The notes under the pieces: generated by a model
The model's database searches: none
What the model was told of the DNA's origin: nothing
What the model saw: only the letters and a program-made list of their open reading frames with translations
Made by a program: the position numbers and the translations under genes
Origin: Breznakia pachnodae
GTDB taxonomy: Bacteria > Bacillota_I > Bacilli_A > Erysipelotrichales > Erysipelotrichaceae
Direction of reading: 5' to 3'
Assembly: GCF_030814225.1 (NCBI RefSeq)
Contig: NZ_JAUSUR010000002.1
Coordinates: forward strand, 62,001 to 126,000
DNA length: 64,000 bases
Part shown: one piece after another, positions 16,518-23,843 of the stretch
Position numbering within the stretch: the first letter of the stretch is position 1
How the letters are laid out: each line of letters begins with the position of its first letter

Positions 16518-17741
16518 ATGAAACAACAGTTCACTTTAAAGCAGGAATTAAAGCAATCCAACAAGTTTAATACTTCAAAAGCTGCATCATTAAAAATTCT
16601 AGAATTAAATAATGATGAGTTGTTTTCTTATATCAAAAGTGAAGTTAATAATTCACCTTTTCTTGGTTTTAACTATGGTAGCCAAGAAGATAGTGATGCT
16701 TTCTTAAACTATCAACATGATTCACCTTCTCTATACAATGAGATTATGGATCAGTTGCGTTACAGCAAAGATAAACCAAATATTGAGATATGTGAAGCTA
16801 TGATTTCCAACTTGGATAGTAATGGATATTTTAAATATCCAAAAGATGAATTATTGAAACAGTTGGAAATCAATGAACGTGAATATAAACATAATCTAAC
16901 AATTCTTAGAAAATGTGAGCCTTATGGATGTTTTACCTTCTCATTAAAAGAATGTCTGAAACTACAATGTATTTTATCAAAGAAAAAGATATCACAAGCA
17001 GCAATGATTCTTTGTGATTATCTGGAAGATGTTGCTTTAGACAATACAGATAATATCATTAATCATACAAAACTAGATATTGAAACCATCAATGATGCAA
17101 TCAAGTATATTCGAACATTAAATCCTAAACCAGCAGCTAATTACAGTACTGAGGTGCAATATACAAATCCTGAGTTTATTATAAAAGTTGTTGATGATAA
17201 GATTGAAATTAAATTATTAAATGATGAGCTTGAGGTCTTTGTAAGTGAAGAAAATAGTGAAGGTATGGGTAAATTATTAAAAGAGCAGCGAGCACAAGTG
17301 AATATGTTGATGAACTCTATTAAGCGACGTAATATAACATTGATGCAGATTATGCAATGCATCTGTGATATTCAAAAAGAGTTCTTCTTACACAATGGTG
17401 ATTTGAAGTACTGTACGCTTGCAATGATAGCAGAAACAATAGGTGTTAATGTGTCCACTGTAAGTCGAGCAATGAACAACAAATCTTGTGAATTCAACAG
17501 CAAGTATTACTCTCTCAGTCATTTCTTATCTAGTGGTGGAAGTAGTGAGCATTCTCAGAATCACATCAAAAACAGAGTAAAAGAATTAATTCAGGAAGAA
17601 GATAAAACAAAACCACTTAGTGATGAGCAACTTCGTTTACTATTAGAAGATGAAGGAATCTCAATCTCAAGAAGAACTGTCACAAAATATCGTGAAAGTT
17701 TATTTATTTTCAGTTCTACAAAACGAAAACACAAATTATAA
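16518..17741 (+). CDS. rpoN: RNA polymerase sigma-54 factor
   Basis: Sigma-54 of 407 aa. The N-terminal activator-interacting region is recognisable (QELKQSNKFNTSKAASLKIL), followed by a core-binding domain and a DNA-binding domain with a helix-turn-helix (AETIGVNVSTVSRAMNN). The C-terminal RpoN box reads SRRTVTKYRES. It is shorter than the 450-480 aa usual for proteobacteria, as in other Bacillota. It should serve the -24/-12 promoter at 26698-26711, with the LevR-like activator at 23844 as partner. The start codon gives an intact region I, yet no ribosome site precedes it. Confidence 0.95.
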   Translation: MKQQFTLKQELKQSNKFNTSKAASLKILELNNDELFSYIKSEVNNSPFLGFNYGSQEDSDAFLNYQHDSPSLYNEIMDQLRYSKDKPNIEICEAMISNLDSNGYFKYPKDELLKQLEINEREYKHNLTILRKCEPYGCFTFSLKECLKLQCILSKKKISQAAMILCDYLEDVALDNTDNIINHTKLDIETINDAIKYIRTLNPKPAANYSTEVQYTNPEFIIKVVDDKIEIKLLNDELEVFVSEENSEGMGKLLKEQRAQVNMLMNSIKRRNITLMQIMQCICDIQKEFFLHNGDLKYCTLAMIAETIGVNVSTVSRAMNNKSCEFNSKYYSLSHFLSSGGSSEHSQNHIKNRVKELIQEEDKTKPLSDEQLRLLLEDEGISISRRTVTKYRESLFIFSSTKRKHKL

Positions 17742-17788
17742 AACTATAGCATTATAAATTCTTTGTTTATTTAGCTATAGTTTTTTTT
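17740..17788 (+). terminator. rpoN terminator
   Basis: AAAACTATAGC and GCTATAGTTTT form an 11-bp stem around a 23-nt loop, followed by T8. It starts within the rpoN stop codon. Confidence 0.8.
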
Positions 17789-17828
17789 ATTATACTCTAC
17801 TATCTACTAATCATATATTCTTCTTTTA

Positions 17829-18950
17829 CTACTTTTTATAATCATGGAAACTTTCAACAATTTGCAAATCACCAAATTTTCCATCAGATATCGGATAGTA
17901 TACAAATAGTTTTTTGTCTGTATCATAAATGAAATAGTTATCATTAACAACCCCTTGTGAGTATGGTGGATAATCTGTAAACCCTTCTTTTTGATCAAGG
18001 ATTTTTCCATCTAGGTTTACTAAATACATGAGTCCATGTTCTTCAAGTGACATTCCAACTCCATCTATTAAATAATAATCATCTGTACGATAAACCCAAG
18101 TCACTAGATCGTCGATTATTTTTTTATAATCATCATTCTTTATATTATAAATATAGGTTGAGTAATCTTCTCCTATATAAATAATATTGTCTAAATCAAT
18201 ATGATATACTCCTTCTGTATCCATAACAAATTCTTTTTCATTTGTTTTCAAGTCCACTTTATAAACAGCATCAGTATGCAAAACTCCTTCTTCATCTTCA
18301 TAATCATTTAAACACATATATACAATATCTCCATAAAAGTACATAGCATAACATTTCATATTGACAGCATCATCTACAAATTTTTCTTTTTTAAAATTTG
18401 TTAGGTTCACCTTATGAATACCACCATTATCAGTTGCATAATACATATATCCTTTATGCATTTGATAAAAGAATGATTGTGAATTTTCATCATATTCTTT
18501 AAATCTATATACTTCTTCATCATTTTTCCCATCTAAATCACAACGATGAAGGGTCTGATAAATACTTTCATTTTCTTCATCCCAGTCACTATATACATAA
18601 TATAAAGAATTATCATAATAATGAAACTTACTCAAATGACCTGATTTTGCATTAGAGCATTTATTCAGATTCTCAAGAGTACAATCATTCTCTGGATTCT
18701 CATTTTCTATCGTCAAATCTTCTCCATTTTTGTCCGAGTACAACATAGTTACAATTACTTTTCCATCATCATTGGTATCCGCAAAATACATTAATTGGTC
18801 TTCTAATTCTACCATCATTTTCATTTGTGCTTTTGTATTATTTTGCATATTATAGGATTCTTCATAATGCCACTTATCACCTTCATTGGTTGTTATTGAA
18901 GTATTGCATCCTGCTGCAACAAATAATAGAACAACTAAAAACTTCTTCAT
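17829..18950 (-). CDS. DUF5050-like lipoprotein
   Basis: A lipoprotein of 373 aa: short basic N terminus, hydrophobic core and lipobox VAAGC, then about 350 residues of repeating strand motifs built on aspartate and tyrosine (LYYVYSDWDEE, GYMYYATDNGG, IIYIGEDYSTY). The spacing of repeats suggests a beta-propeller such as DUF5050. It would be anchored on the outside of the membrane; function unknown. The start at 18950 has AAGGAGGAAGAAT; the longer frame upstream has no ribosome site. Confidence 0.8.
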   Translation of the reverse strand: MKKFLVVLLFVAAGCNTSITTNEGDKWHYEESYNMQNNTKAQMKMMVELEDQLMYFADTNDDGKVIVTMLYSDKNGEDLTIENENPENDCTLENLNKCSNAKSGHLSKFHYYDNSLYYVYSDWDEENESIYQTLHRCDLDGKNDEEVYRFKEYDENSQSFFYQMHKGYMYYATDNGGIHKVNLTNFKKEKFVDDAVNMKCYAMYFYGDIVYMCLNDYEDEEGVLHTDAVYKVDLKTNEKEFVMDTEGVYHIDLDNIIYIGEDYSTYIYNIKNDDYKKIIDDLVTWVYRTDDYYLIDGVGMSLEEHGLMYLVNLDGKILDQKEGFTDYPPYSQGVVNDNYFIYDTDKKLFVYYPISDGKFGDLQIVESFHDYKK

Positions 18951-19126
18951 ATTCTTCCTCCTTACATCCTTTGTCACCCTTATTATTTCGTCTATTTCAA
19001 AGGGTTGCAAGTGAATCAAAAATTCTTCATAAAGTCTTTAGATTTTCATTAGAGAATTTATATTATATTCCGTATTTTCATTGCTTTTTAGCAAAAAAAA
19101 GCAATGAATCATCATCGCTCTCATTT

Positions 19127-19969
19127 TCATTCAACCACTTTTTTATTAACAAATAAAACTACTCGTTCCATATTTTCTTTTGAACCAAATCCTTCAGTAC
19201 CATGATCCTCTTCCTCTAATATTTCAAATGTGATATCTGCACCTTCACGTTTTGAAGCATCATAGAAAGATTGAGACTGTTGCCATGGTACAACACGGTC
19301 TTTGCGTCCATGTTGAAGTAACATTGGTGGCATCTCCTTGTGTACATAACTTTGAGGTTGTGCGCTTAATACATACCCTTTGTTTAACTTTGTAATCTGT
19401 TCACCCATAAAAAGTGATTCTGGTGAATCAACATCATCATGATCATCTTTTCCATAATTATTTGAGCGAATCTGTTCATCCATAGTTGTAAACTGGGTTG
19501 GACCAAACCAAGACACACCTACCTGTACTCCGCAAGAAACCTGACGCTCGTTATTATCTACTACATCAAGTGCTGGTGTATCACAGGTCACACAAACCAT
19601 ATCAACGACATATCCTCCAGCACTTCCTCCAACAAGAACAAACTTGCTTTCATCCAATTGATAGTTATCTGCATTCTTGCGAAGATAACGAATTGCTTTC
19701 TTTGTATCTATAATGTTTGCAGGAAATATTGCTTCTCCACTTAATCGATAATTAATACTCACAAGTGCATAACCTGCTTCTACAAATGCAAAGTAGGCAT
19801 CCAATTGATTGTCTTGCTTATCTCCTTTTTTAAATGCACCCCCATGAACATGAATAACAGTTGGATATACTTCTTTATCAGTTTCTGGGTAATAAATATC
19901 TAATGTATTAGTCTTATAATCTTCATCATAGTTAATATCAATTAGTTGGTTGTATTGTTTTCTTTCCAT
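19127..19969 (-). CDS. Alpha/beta-hydrolase, possible phenolic esterase
   Basis: A cytoplasmic serine hydrolase of 280 aa. The oxyanion motif is HVHGGAFKKG, the nucleophile elbow GGSAGG (near residue 117), the acid GRKDRVVP (near 229) and the histidine EEDHGTEGF (near 261). The type is the BD-FAE/HSL-like group, smaller than classical tannases. It is the last gene of the LpdD-UbiD-UbiX operon and overlaps the UbiX gene by 28 bp. Releasing a hydroxybenzoate or hydroxycinnamate from an ester for the downstream decarboxylase is a good hypothesis from context only. Confidence 0.8.
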   Translation of the reverse strand: MERKQYNQLIDINYDEDYKTNTLDIYYPETDKEVYPTVIHVHGGAFKKGDKQDNQLDAYFAFVEAGYALVSINYRLSGEAIFPANIIDTKKAIRYLRKNADNYQLDESKFVLVGGSAGGYVVDMVCVTCDTPALDVVDNNERQVSCGVQVGVSWFGPTQFTTMDEQIRSNNYGKDDHDDVDSPESLFMGEQITKLNKGYVLSAQPQSYVHKEMPPMLLQHGRKDRVVPWQQSQSFYDASKREGADITFEILEEEDHGTEGFGSKENMERVVLFVNKKVVE

Positions 19970-20529
19970 CGTTTGTACTCCTTTATATTAATACTGAACT
20001 TTGATAGTAATTTTCCAATAATATGTAATTCCATATCTTCAATACTCTCTGGATGATTGTAGTAAGTAAGCATTGGTGGGATGATATGTATATCTTGTAG
20101 TTTTGCCAAATAACTTAAATTATCTAAATGAATTGCACTCATAGGCATTTCTCTAGGAACAATCACCAATCTTCTTTTCTCTTTTATTACTACATCCGCA
20201 GCTCTTTGAAGCAATGAATCTGCATAGCCATGAGCAAGTGCAGATACTGTTTTCATGCTTGCTGGAATAATAATCATCCCTTCACTTTCATATGATCCGC
20301 TGGCAATCGATGCTGCAATATCATTATTGTCATGAACGATATCTGCATAACCAATCAGCTCTTCATATGAAATTGAAAGTTCATATCGCATGGTTTCTTT
20401 TGCACCTTCACTTACAATAAGATGAACCTCAAATTCCTTTAATTCCTTTAACACTTTCAACAAACGATATCCCAGTTGTACACCACTGGCTCCACTGATT
20501 CCAACAATCAGACGTTTTTTACTTTTCAT
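19942..20529 (-). CDS. UbiX-type flavin prenyltransferase (LpdB-like)
   Basis: A UbiX-family flavoprotein of 195 aa. The FMN-binding start LIVGISGASGVQLGYRL, the middle motif IIPASMKTVSALAHGYADSLLQRAADV and the KEKRRLVIVPREMP segment are diagnostic. It makes prenylated FMN, the cofactor for the UbiD enzyme encoded next to it. Its ATG overlaps the ubiD-like stop by 11 bases. In phenolic decarboxylase loci this gene is called lpdB, vdcB or bsdB. Confidence 0.93.
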   Translation of the reverse strand: MKSKKRLIVGISGASGVQLGYRLLKVLKELKEFEVHLIVSEGAKETMRYELSISYEELIGYADIVHDNNDIAASIASGSYESEGMIIIPASMKTVSALAHGYADSLLQRAADVVIKEKRRLVIVPREMPMSAIHLDNLSYLAKLQDIHIIPPMLTYYNHPESIEDMELHIIGKLLSKFSINIKEYKRWKENNTTN

Positions 20530-21985
20530 CTGGCACCCATTTGGTAGCATCTACATCCATAAATTTTGCACGAATGAAGCGGTCTTTTAAATGAAAGGGA
20601 ACCGTACAGTCAAAGATGGTTTTACAAGCAATCCCATGATCCTTGATTGAAGGTGAATATGCACTATCGTTAGATGGATCAAGAGGATGACATCGTACTC
20701 CTGGAATTGTAATGATATCTATGTCACCTTGAAAACGAGTTGTCATTGCCCACATCACATCATTCATATCAAAGATATCAACATCTTCATCAACAATATA
20801 AATATGCTTCAGTTCACTAAATGCACTGAATGCCAGTAGAGCTGCTTGTCGCTGTCTTCCTTCATCACTTGGTATACTTTTTTTGAATTGTAGAATTGCC
20901 ACAAATTTCCCTCCTCCTGGAGTTGCACAATATACATTCAATAATTTACCTGGCATTGCTTCTTCTACCATTGAAAGAATACTAGCTTCCGTTGGAATTC
21001 CTGCCATCGATACATGTTCCTCACTAGGTCCAATACATGTCTGCATAATTGGATTCTTACGGTGAGTTACTGCTTTTACTTTAATAACTGGTAAAGCTGG
21101 ATTTGCAGGTCCTGTATACCCAGGAAATTCTGGCATTGCTTTTCCTGTGTTGCTATTTAAATCTTCACGCATTCTTACATTAGGAAGTAACTCTCCTTCA
21201 ATTACATACTCTGCATTAGCGATTGCATATTCATCAACACTTACACACTTTGCAAGCTCCACTGGTTTATTTCGAATTCCTCCAGCAATCTCTAACTCAT
21301 TAAATCCTAGAGGAGTTGTTGGCGGTTCAAAGCAGGCAGCGATTTCAATTGCTGGGTCCACTCCAATACTAATTGATATAGGTAATGCTCTATTTTCCTT
21401 TTCTGCAATTTCTCTAAACACATCCAAGTGCCTTACGCCTGGAGTAAAGAACATTGTAATTTCATCTTTGCTTTGAAGACATAATCGATGAATCGTTATA
21501 TCTGATTCTTTTGTAATTGGATTGGTTGCATAACACATCCCAAGAGTAATATATGGCCCTGCATCTTCTTGCGTATTTGTGGGTGCTGGTACTAGTTTAC
21601 GAATATCAAAATCTGGATTACTAGCTAAATGAACAACTTCCTGACATTTCGCTTTTTCTTTACCTACTTTCACTGGTGGTTGTTTTCTCTTAATAGCATC
21701 ATTCAACAAGAACCCTAATCGCTCTGGTTTTTCATCCAACAACACTCCGACTCGTTTTCTGCTTGATAGCAAACCAATTAACACCTTTGCATCTGGGTGC
21801 CCATTAATACGATTGAACATCATTGCTGGACCTTCCTTTGTAGGTCGCTTGACAGTACCTCCTGCACCAATATGACGATACACTCCTGCAAGTTGAGCGT
21901 GTGGATCTACAGCTACATCAGTTTCAATATATTCACCCTCATATTGTTTTAAACATTCAATTGCACTTCTTAAATCATCTACCAT
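20519..21985 (-). CDS. UbiD-family decarboxylase (LpdC/BsdC-like)
   Basis: A UbiD-fold decarboxylase of 488 aa, the family's usual length. Motifs include YRHIGAGGTVKRPT and PAMMFNRI near the N terminus, EIAGGIRNKPVELAKC in the middle and the EYVIEGELLP segment carrying the catalytic acidic residues. These enzymes non-oxidatively decarboxylate aromatic or unsaturated acids with prenyl-FMN. The adjacent LpdD-like and UbiX-like genes and the divergent LysR gene mirror gallate/vanillate decarboxylase operons rather than ubiquinone synthesis. Exact acid unknown. It has a GGAGGTACAAC ribosome site. Confidence 0.9.
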   Translation of the reverse strand: MVDDLRSAIECLKQYEGEYIETDVAVDPHAQLAGVYRHIGAGGTVKRPTKEGPAMMFNRINGHPDAKVLIGLLSSRKRVGVLLDEKPERLGFLLNDAIKRKQPPVKVGKEKAKCQEVVHLASNPDFDIRKLVPAPTNTQEDAGPYITLGMCYATNPITKESDITIHRLCLQSKDEITMFFTPGVRHLDVFREIAEKENRALPISISIGVDPAIEIAACFEPPTTPLGFNELEIAGGIRNKPVELAKCVSVDEYAIANAEYVIEGELLPNVRMREDLNSNTGKAMPEFPGYTGPANPALPVIKVKAVTHRKNPIMQTCIGPSEEHVSMAGIPTEASILSMVEEAMPGKLLNVYCATPGGGKFVAILQFKKSIPSDEGRQRQAALLAFSAFSELKHIYIVDEDVDIFDMNDVMWAMTTRFQGDIDIITIPGVRCHPLDPSNDSAYSPSIKDHGIACKTIFDCTVPFHLKDRFIRAKFMDVDATKWVPDEK

Positions 21986-22334
21986 GTTGTACCTCCAAGT
22001 CTTTCAATATCTTTTTCAACAATTTCTTATTTTCTTCTATAAATTCTATTAATTGATCTTTACTAAGATCATCATAATGTACTCCACAAACACAATGAAC
22101 GCTGCAGTGTAACTGCTTTGCAATGGGTTCTACATACATCTGAGCAAGTACCTCATCCTTGTGATGAGGCAAAGCATTACTCTCTATATTCCACTTATCT
22201 TCAACGCAATAAGCTGTACTGTATCCTCCAATATGTGACAAGTCACCACCATGAATCACTAGTAAAAGATCATTTCCTAGGAAATATAGGTTATAGTATA
22301 CTTTTTTATTTCGATAGTTTAATTCGTAATCCAT
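21975..22334 (-). CDS. LpdD/VdcD-like decarboxylase small subunit
   Basis: A protein of 119 aa matching the small third component of hydroxyarylic-acid decarboxylases, described as a prenyl-FMN chaperone-like domain. Recognisable points are LLLVIHGGDLSHIG near residue 27, LPHHKDE and HCSVHCVCGVHYDD. It is the first gene of the operon, with a GTAGGAGATT ribosome site. Its presence distinguishes a phenolic-acid locus from a housekeeping ubiX-ubiD pair. Confidence 0.8.
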   Translation of the reverse strand: MDYELNYRNKKVYYNLYFLGNDLLLVIHGGDLSHIGGYSTAYCVEDKWNIESNALPHHKDEVLAQMYVEPIAKQLHCSVHCVCGVHYDDLSKDQLIEFIEENKKLLKKILKDLEVQHGR

Positions 22335-22351
22335 AGTAATCTCCTACTTTA

Positions 22352-22398
22352 ACTATATATCTGTAAGTATCCCTAAACAATTCAATTTATGGTACAAT
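22352..22398. promoter_or_regulatory. Divergent promoters of the decarboxylase operon and lysR
   Basis: On the minus strand TTGTTT (22375-22380) and TATAGT (22352-22357) are 17 bp apart and drive the decarboxylase operon. On the plus strand the lysR -10 TACAAT lies at 22393-22398 with no good -35, as is common for autoregulated LysR genes. No T-N11-A box could be chosen uniquely. Confidence 0.6.
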
Positions 22399-22420
22399 GT
22401 ATTCCAGAAAGGAATAGGTC

Positions 22421-23281
22421 ATGAACTTTGAACAATTACACCAGTTTATAACGATTGTTGATAAAGAAACATACTCAGAAGCAGCAGACACATTAAACAT
22501 TTCACAATCTTCGCTTTCTAAAAGTATTCAAAGATTGGAATACGAATTAGGTGTTGTTCTTTTTAATCGCTCCAAACGTAGAATCTCATTAACTAATGAA
22601 GGAGAGATTTTCTATAAAGAAGCAACGAAACTGTATGCTGATTACAATAACATGATTAATCGGTTGAATAAACATCAGGAAGTAATTCAGATTGCTTCAC
22701 TGCCGTTTGTAAACCAGTATCATATTTTAAAAACACTTCGTGATTTTAGTACATCTAGTGGTATTCAATTTCATCTGATCGAATTAGAAGAAGATGAGAT
22801 TCTTAAAACATTAGATAAAGGTGTAGATATTGTGATTGTTCGTAAAGCCATTGTTGATGAAAAACTTTATACTACAATTCCTTATACAGAAGATGAACTT
22901 GTAGCAATCATCAACACTGAAAATCCTTTCGCTAAACATAAATCCCTGTCAATTGTCGACTTACGACAGGAACCTTGTATATTGATGCATAAAAATACAA
23001 GCATTTATAAAACTTGTATGGATATGTTTGCGGCTAACAATATCACACCAAATATAATTCGAACGGCACGCATTGATTCAATTATTAGTGGTGTACAAGG
23101 TAATGAAGGTGTCTCTTATTTAATGCGTAAAAGTTTAGAACCGTTTATTCTAAACGACATAAAAATAGTAAAACTGAAAGAAAATATCGAAAGTGAAATT
23201 TGTTTTGCATACAAAAAGAGCAACAGAAAAGTTGCTATGCTTAACGATTTTCTAAATAAGAGGAGAACTTATGGAAATTAG
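22421..23281 (+). CDS. LysR-family regulator
   Basis: A LysR-type regulator of 286 aa. The helix-turn-helix is AADTLNISQSSLSKSIQRLE (residues about 20-39); the rest is the two-lobed effector domain. It is divergent from the LpdD-UbiD-UbiX-esterase operon, the usual arrangement for its activator. In lactobacilli, LysR-type TanR and LpdR control tannase and gallate decarboxylase, so an aromatic acid effector is likely here. Confidence 0.92.
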   Translation: MNFEQLHQFITIVDKETYSEAADTLNISQSSLSKSIQRLEYELGVVLFNRSKRRISLTNEGEIFYKEATKLYADYNNMINRLNKHQEVIQIASLPFVNQYHILKTLRDFSTSSGIQFHLIELEEDEILKTLDKGVDIVIVRKAIVDEKLYTTIPYTEDELVAIINTENPFAKHKSLSIVDLRQEPCILMHKNTSIYKTCMDMFAANNITPNIIRTARIDSIISGVQGNEGVSYLMRKSLEPFILNDIKIVKLKENIESEICFAYKKSNRKVAMLNDFLNKRRTYGN

Positions 23282-23657
23282 AAAATATCAAATAGAAGAC
23301 TTACCTGCCATCTTTCAGATGATGCAGAGAGAAGAAGATGATTGGTCAGACTACTGTGATGCAGATAATCAGGAGAAGTACAAAAAGGCTATGAATCATT
23401 CTATTGCTTATGTAATTCTTGAGGATGATACAGTATGTGGCTATATTCGCTGTAAAGATGATGATGGATATGGTATTTATATTCTAGATTTATTGGTTAG
23501 TAATACATGCAGAGGAAAATCATACGGTCGCTATCTAATGAAAGCTGTTTGTGATGATTACAAAAATATGCCTGTTTATGTGACAAGTGATGTAGATCCT
23601 TATTACGAAAAACAAGGTTGTGAAAAAGTAGGTACTGTATTTGCAGTTGAATTATAA
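23271..23657 (+). CDS. GNAT-family N-acetyltransferase
   Basis: A small acetyltransferase of 128 aa. The acetyl-CoA motif is VSNTCRGKSYGRYLM near residue 82, ending in the YYEKQGCEKVGT strand. Its start overlaps the end of lysR by 11 bases, so it is translated from the same mRNA. Substrate unknown. Confidence 0.88.
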   Translation: MEIRKYQIEDLPAIFQMMQREEDDWSDYCDADNQEKYKKAMNHSIAYVILEDDTVCGYIRCKDDDGYGIYILDLLVSNTCRGKSYGRYLMKAVCDDYKNMPVYVTSDVDPYYEKQGCEKVGTVFAVEL

Positions 23658-23691
23658 TAACTATGCTATAATTTAATTGATAGATAAATTT

Positions 23692-23725
23692 AAAGGGGTA
23701 TATATTGTACATATTATCCCTTTTT
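23692..23725 (+). terminator. Terminator of the lysR-GNAT transcript
   Basis: AAAGGG and CCCTTT flank an AT-rich inner stem (TATAT/ATAT) and T5 follows. Moderate support. Confidence 0.6.
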
Positions 23726-23843
23726 ATGTTGATAAAAATGCTATTTGAAACAAAAAATCTTATTATTTACAAAAGATTTGAATTACGTTATGGTAATAAT
23801 ATATCATCACCAATCAATAAAAATTAAGAAAGCAGGAAACGTT

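Noticed and set aside
20519-20550. A longer start for the UbiX-like gene at 20550
   Set aside because: Family members begin at the MKSKKRLIVGISGASG segment; the seven extra residues come from the ubiD-like overlap.
23745-23843. A longer N terminus for the LevR-type activator (33 extra codons)
   Set aside because: The extra segment has no ribosome site and no HTH similarity; ATG at 23844 with GCAGGA upstream gives the expected domain start.
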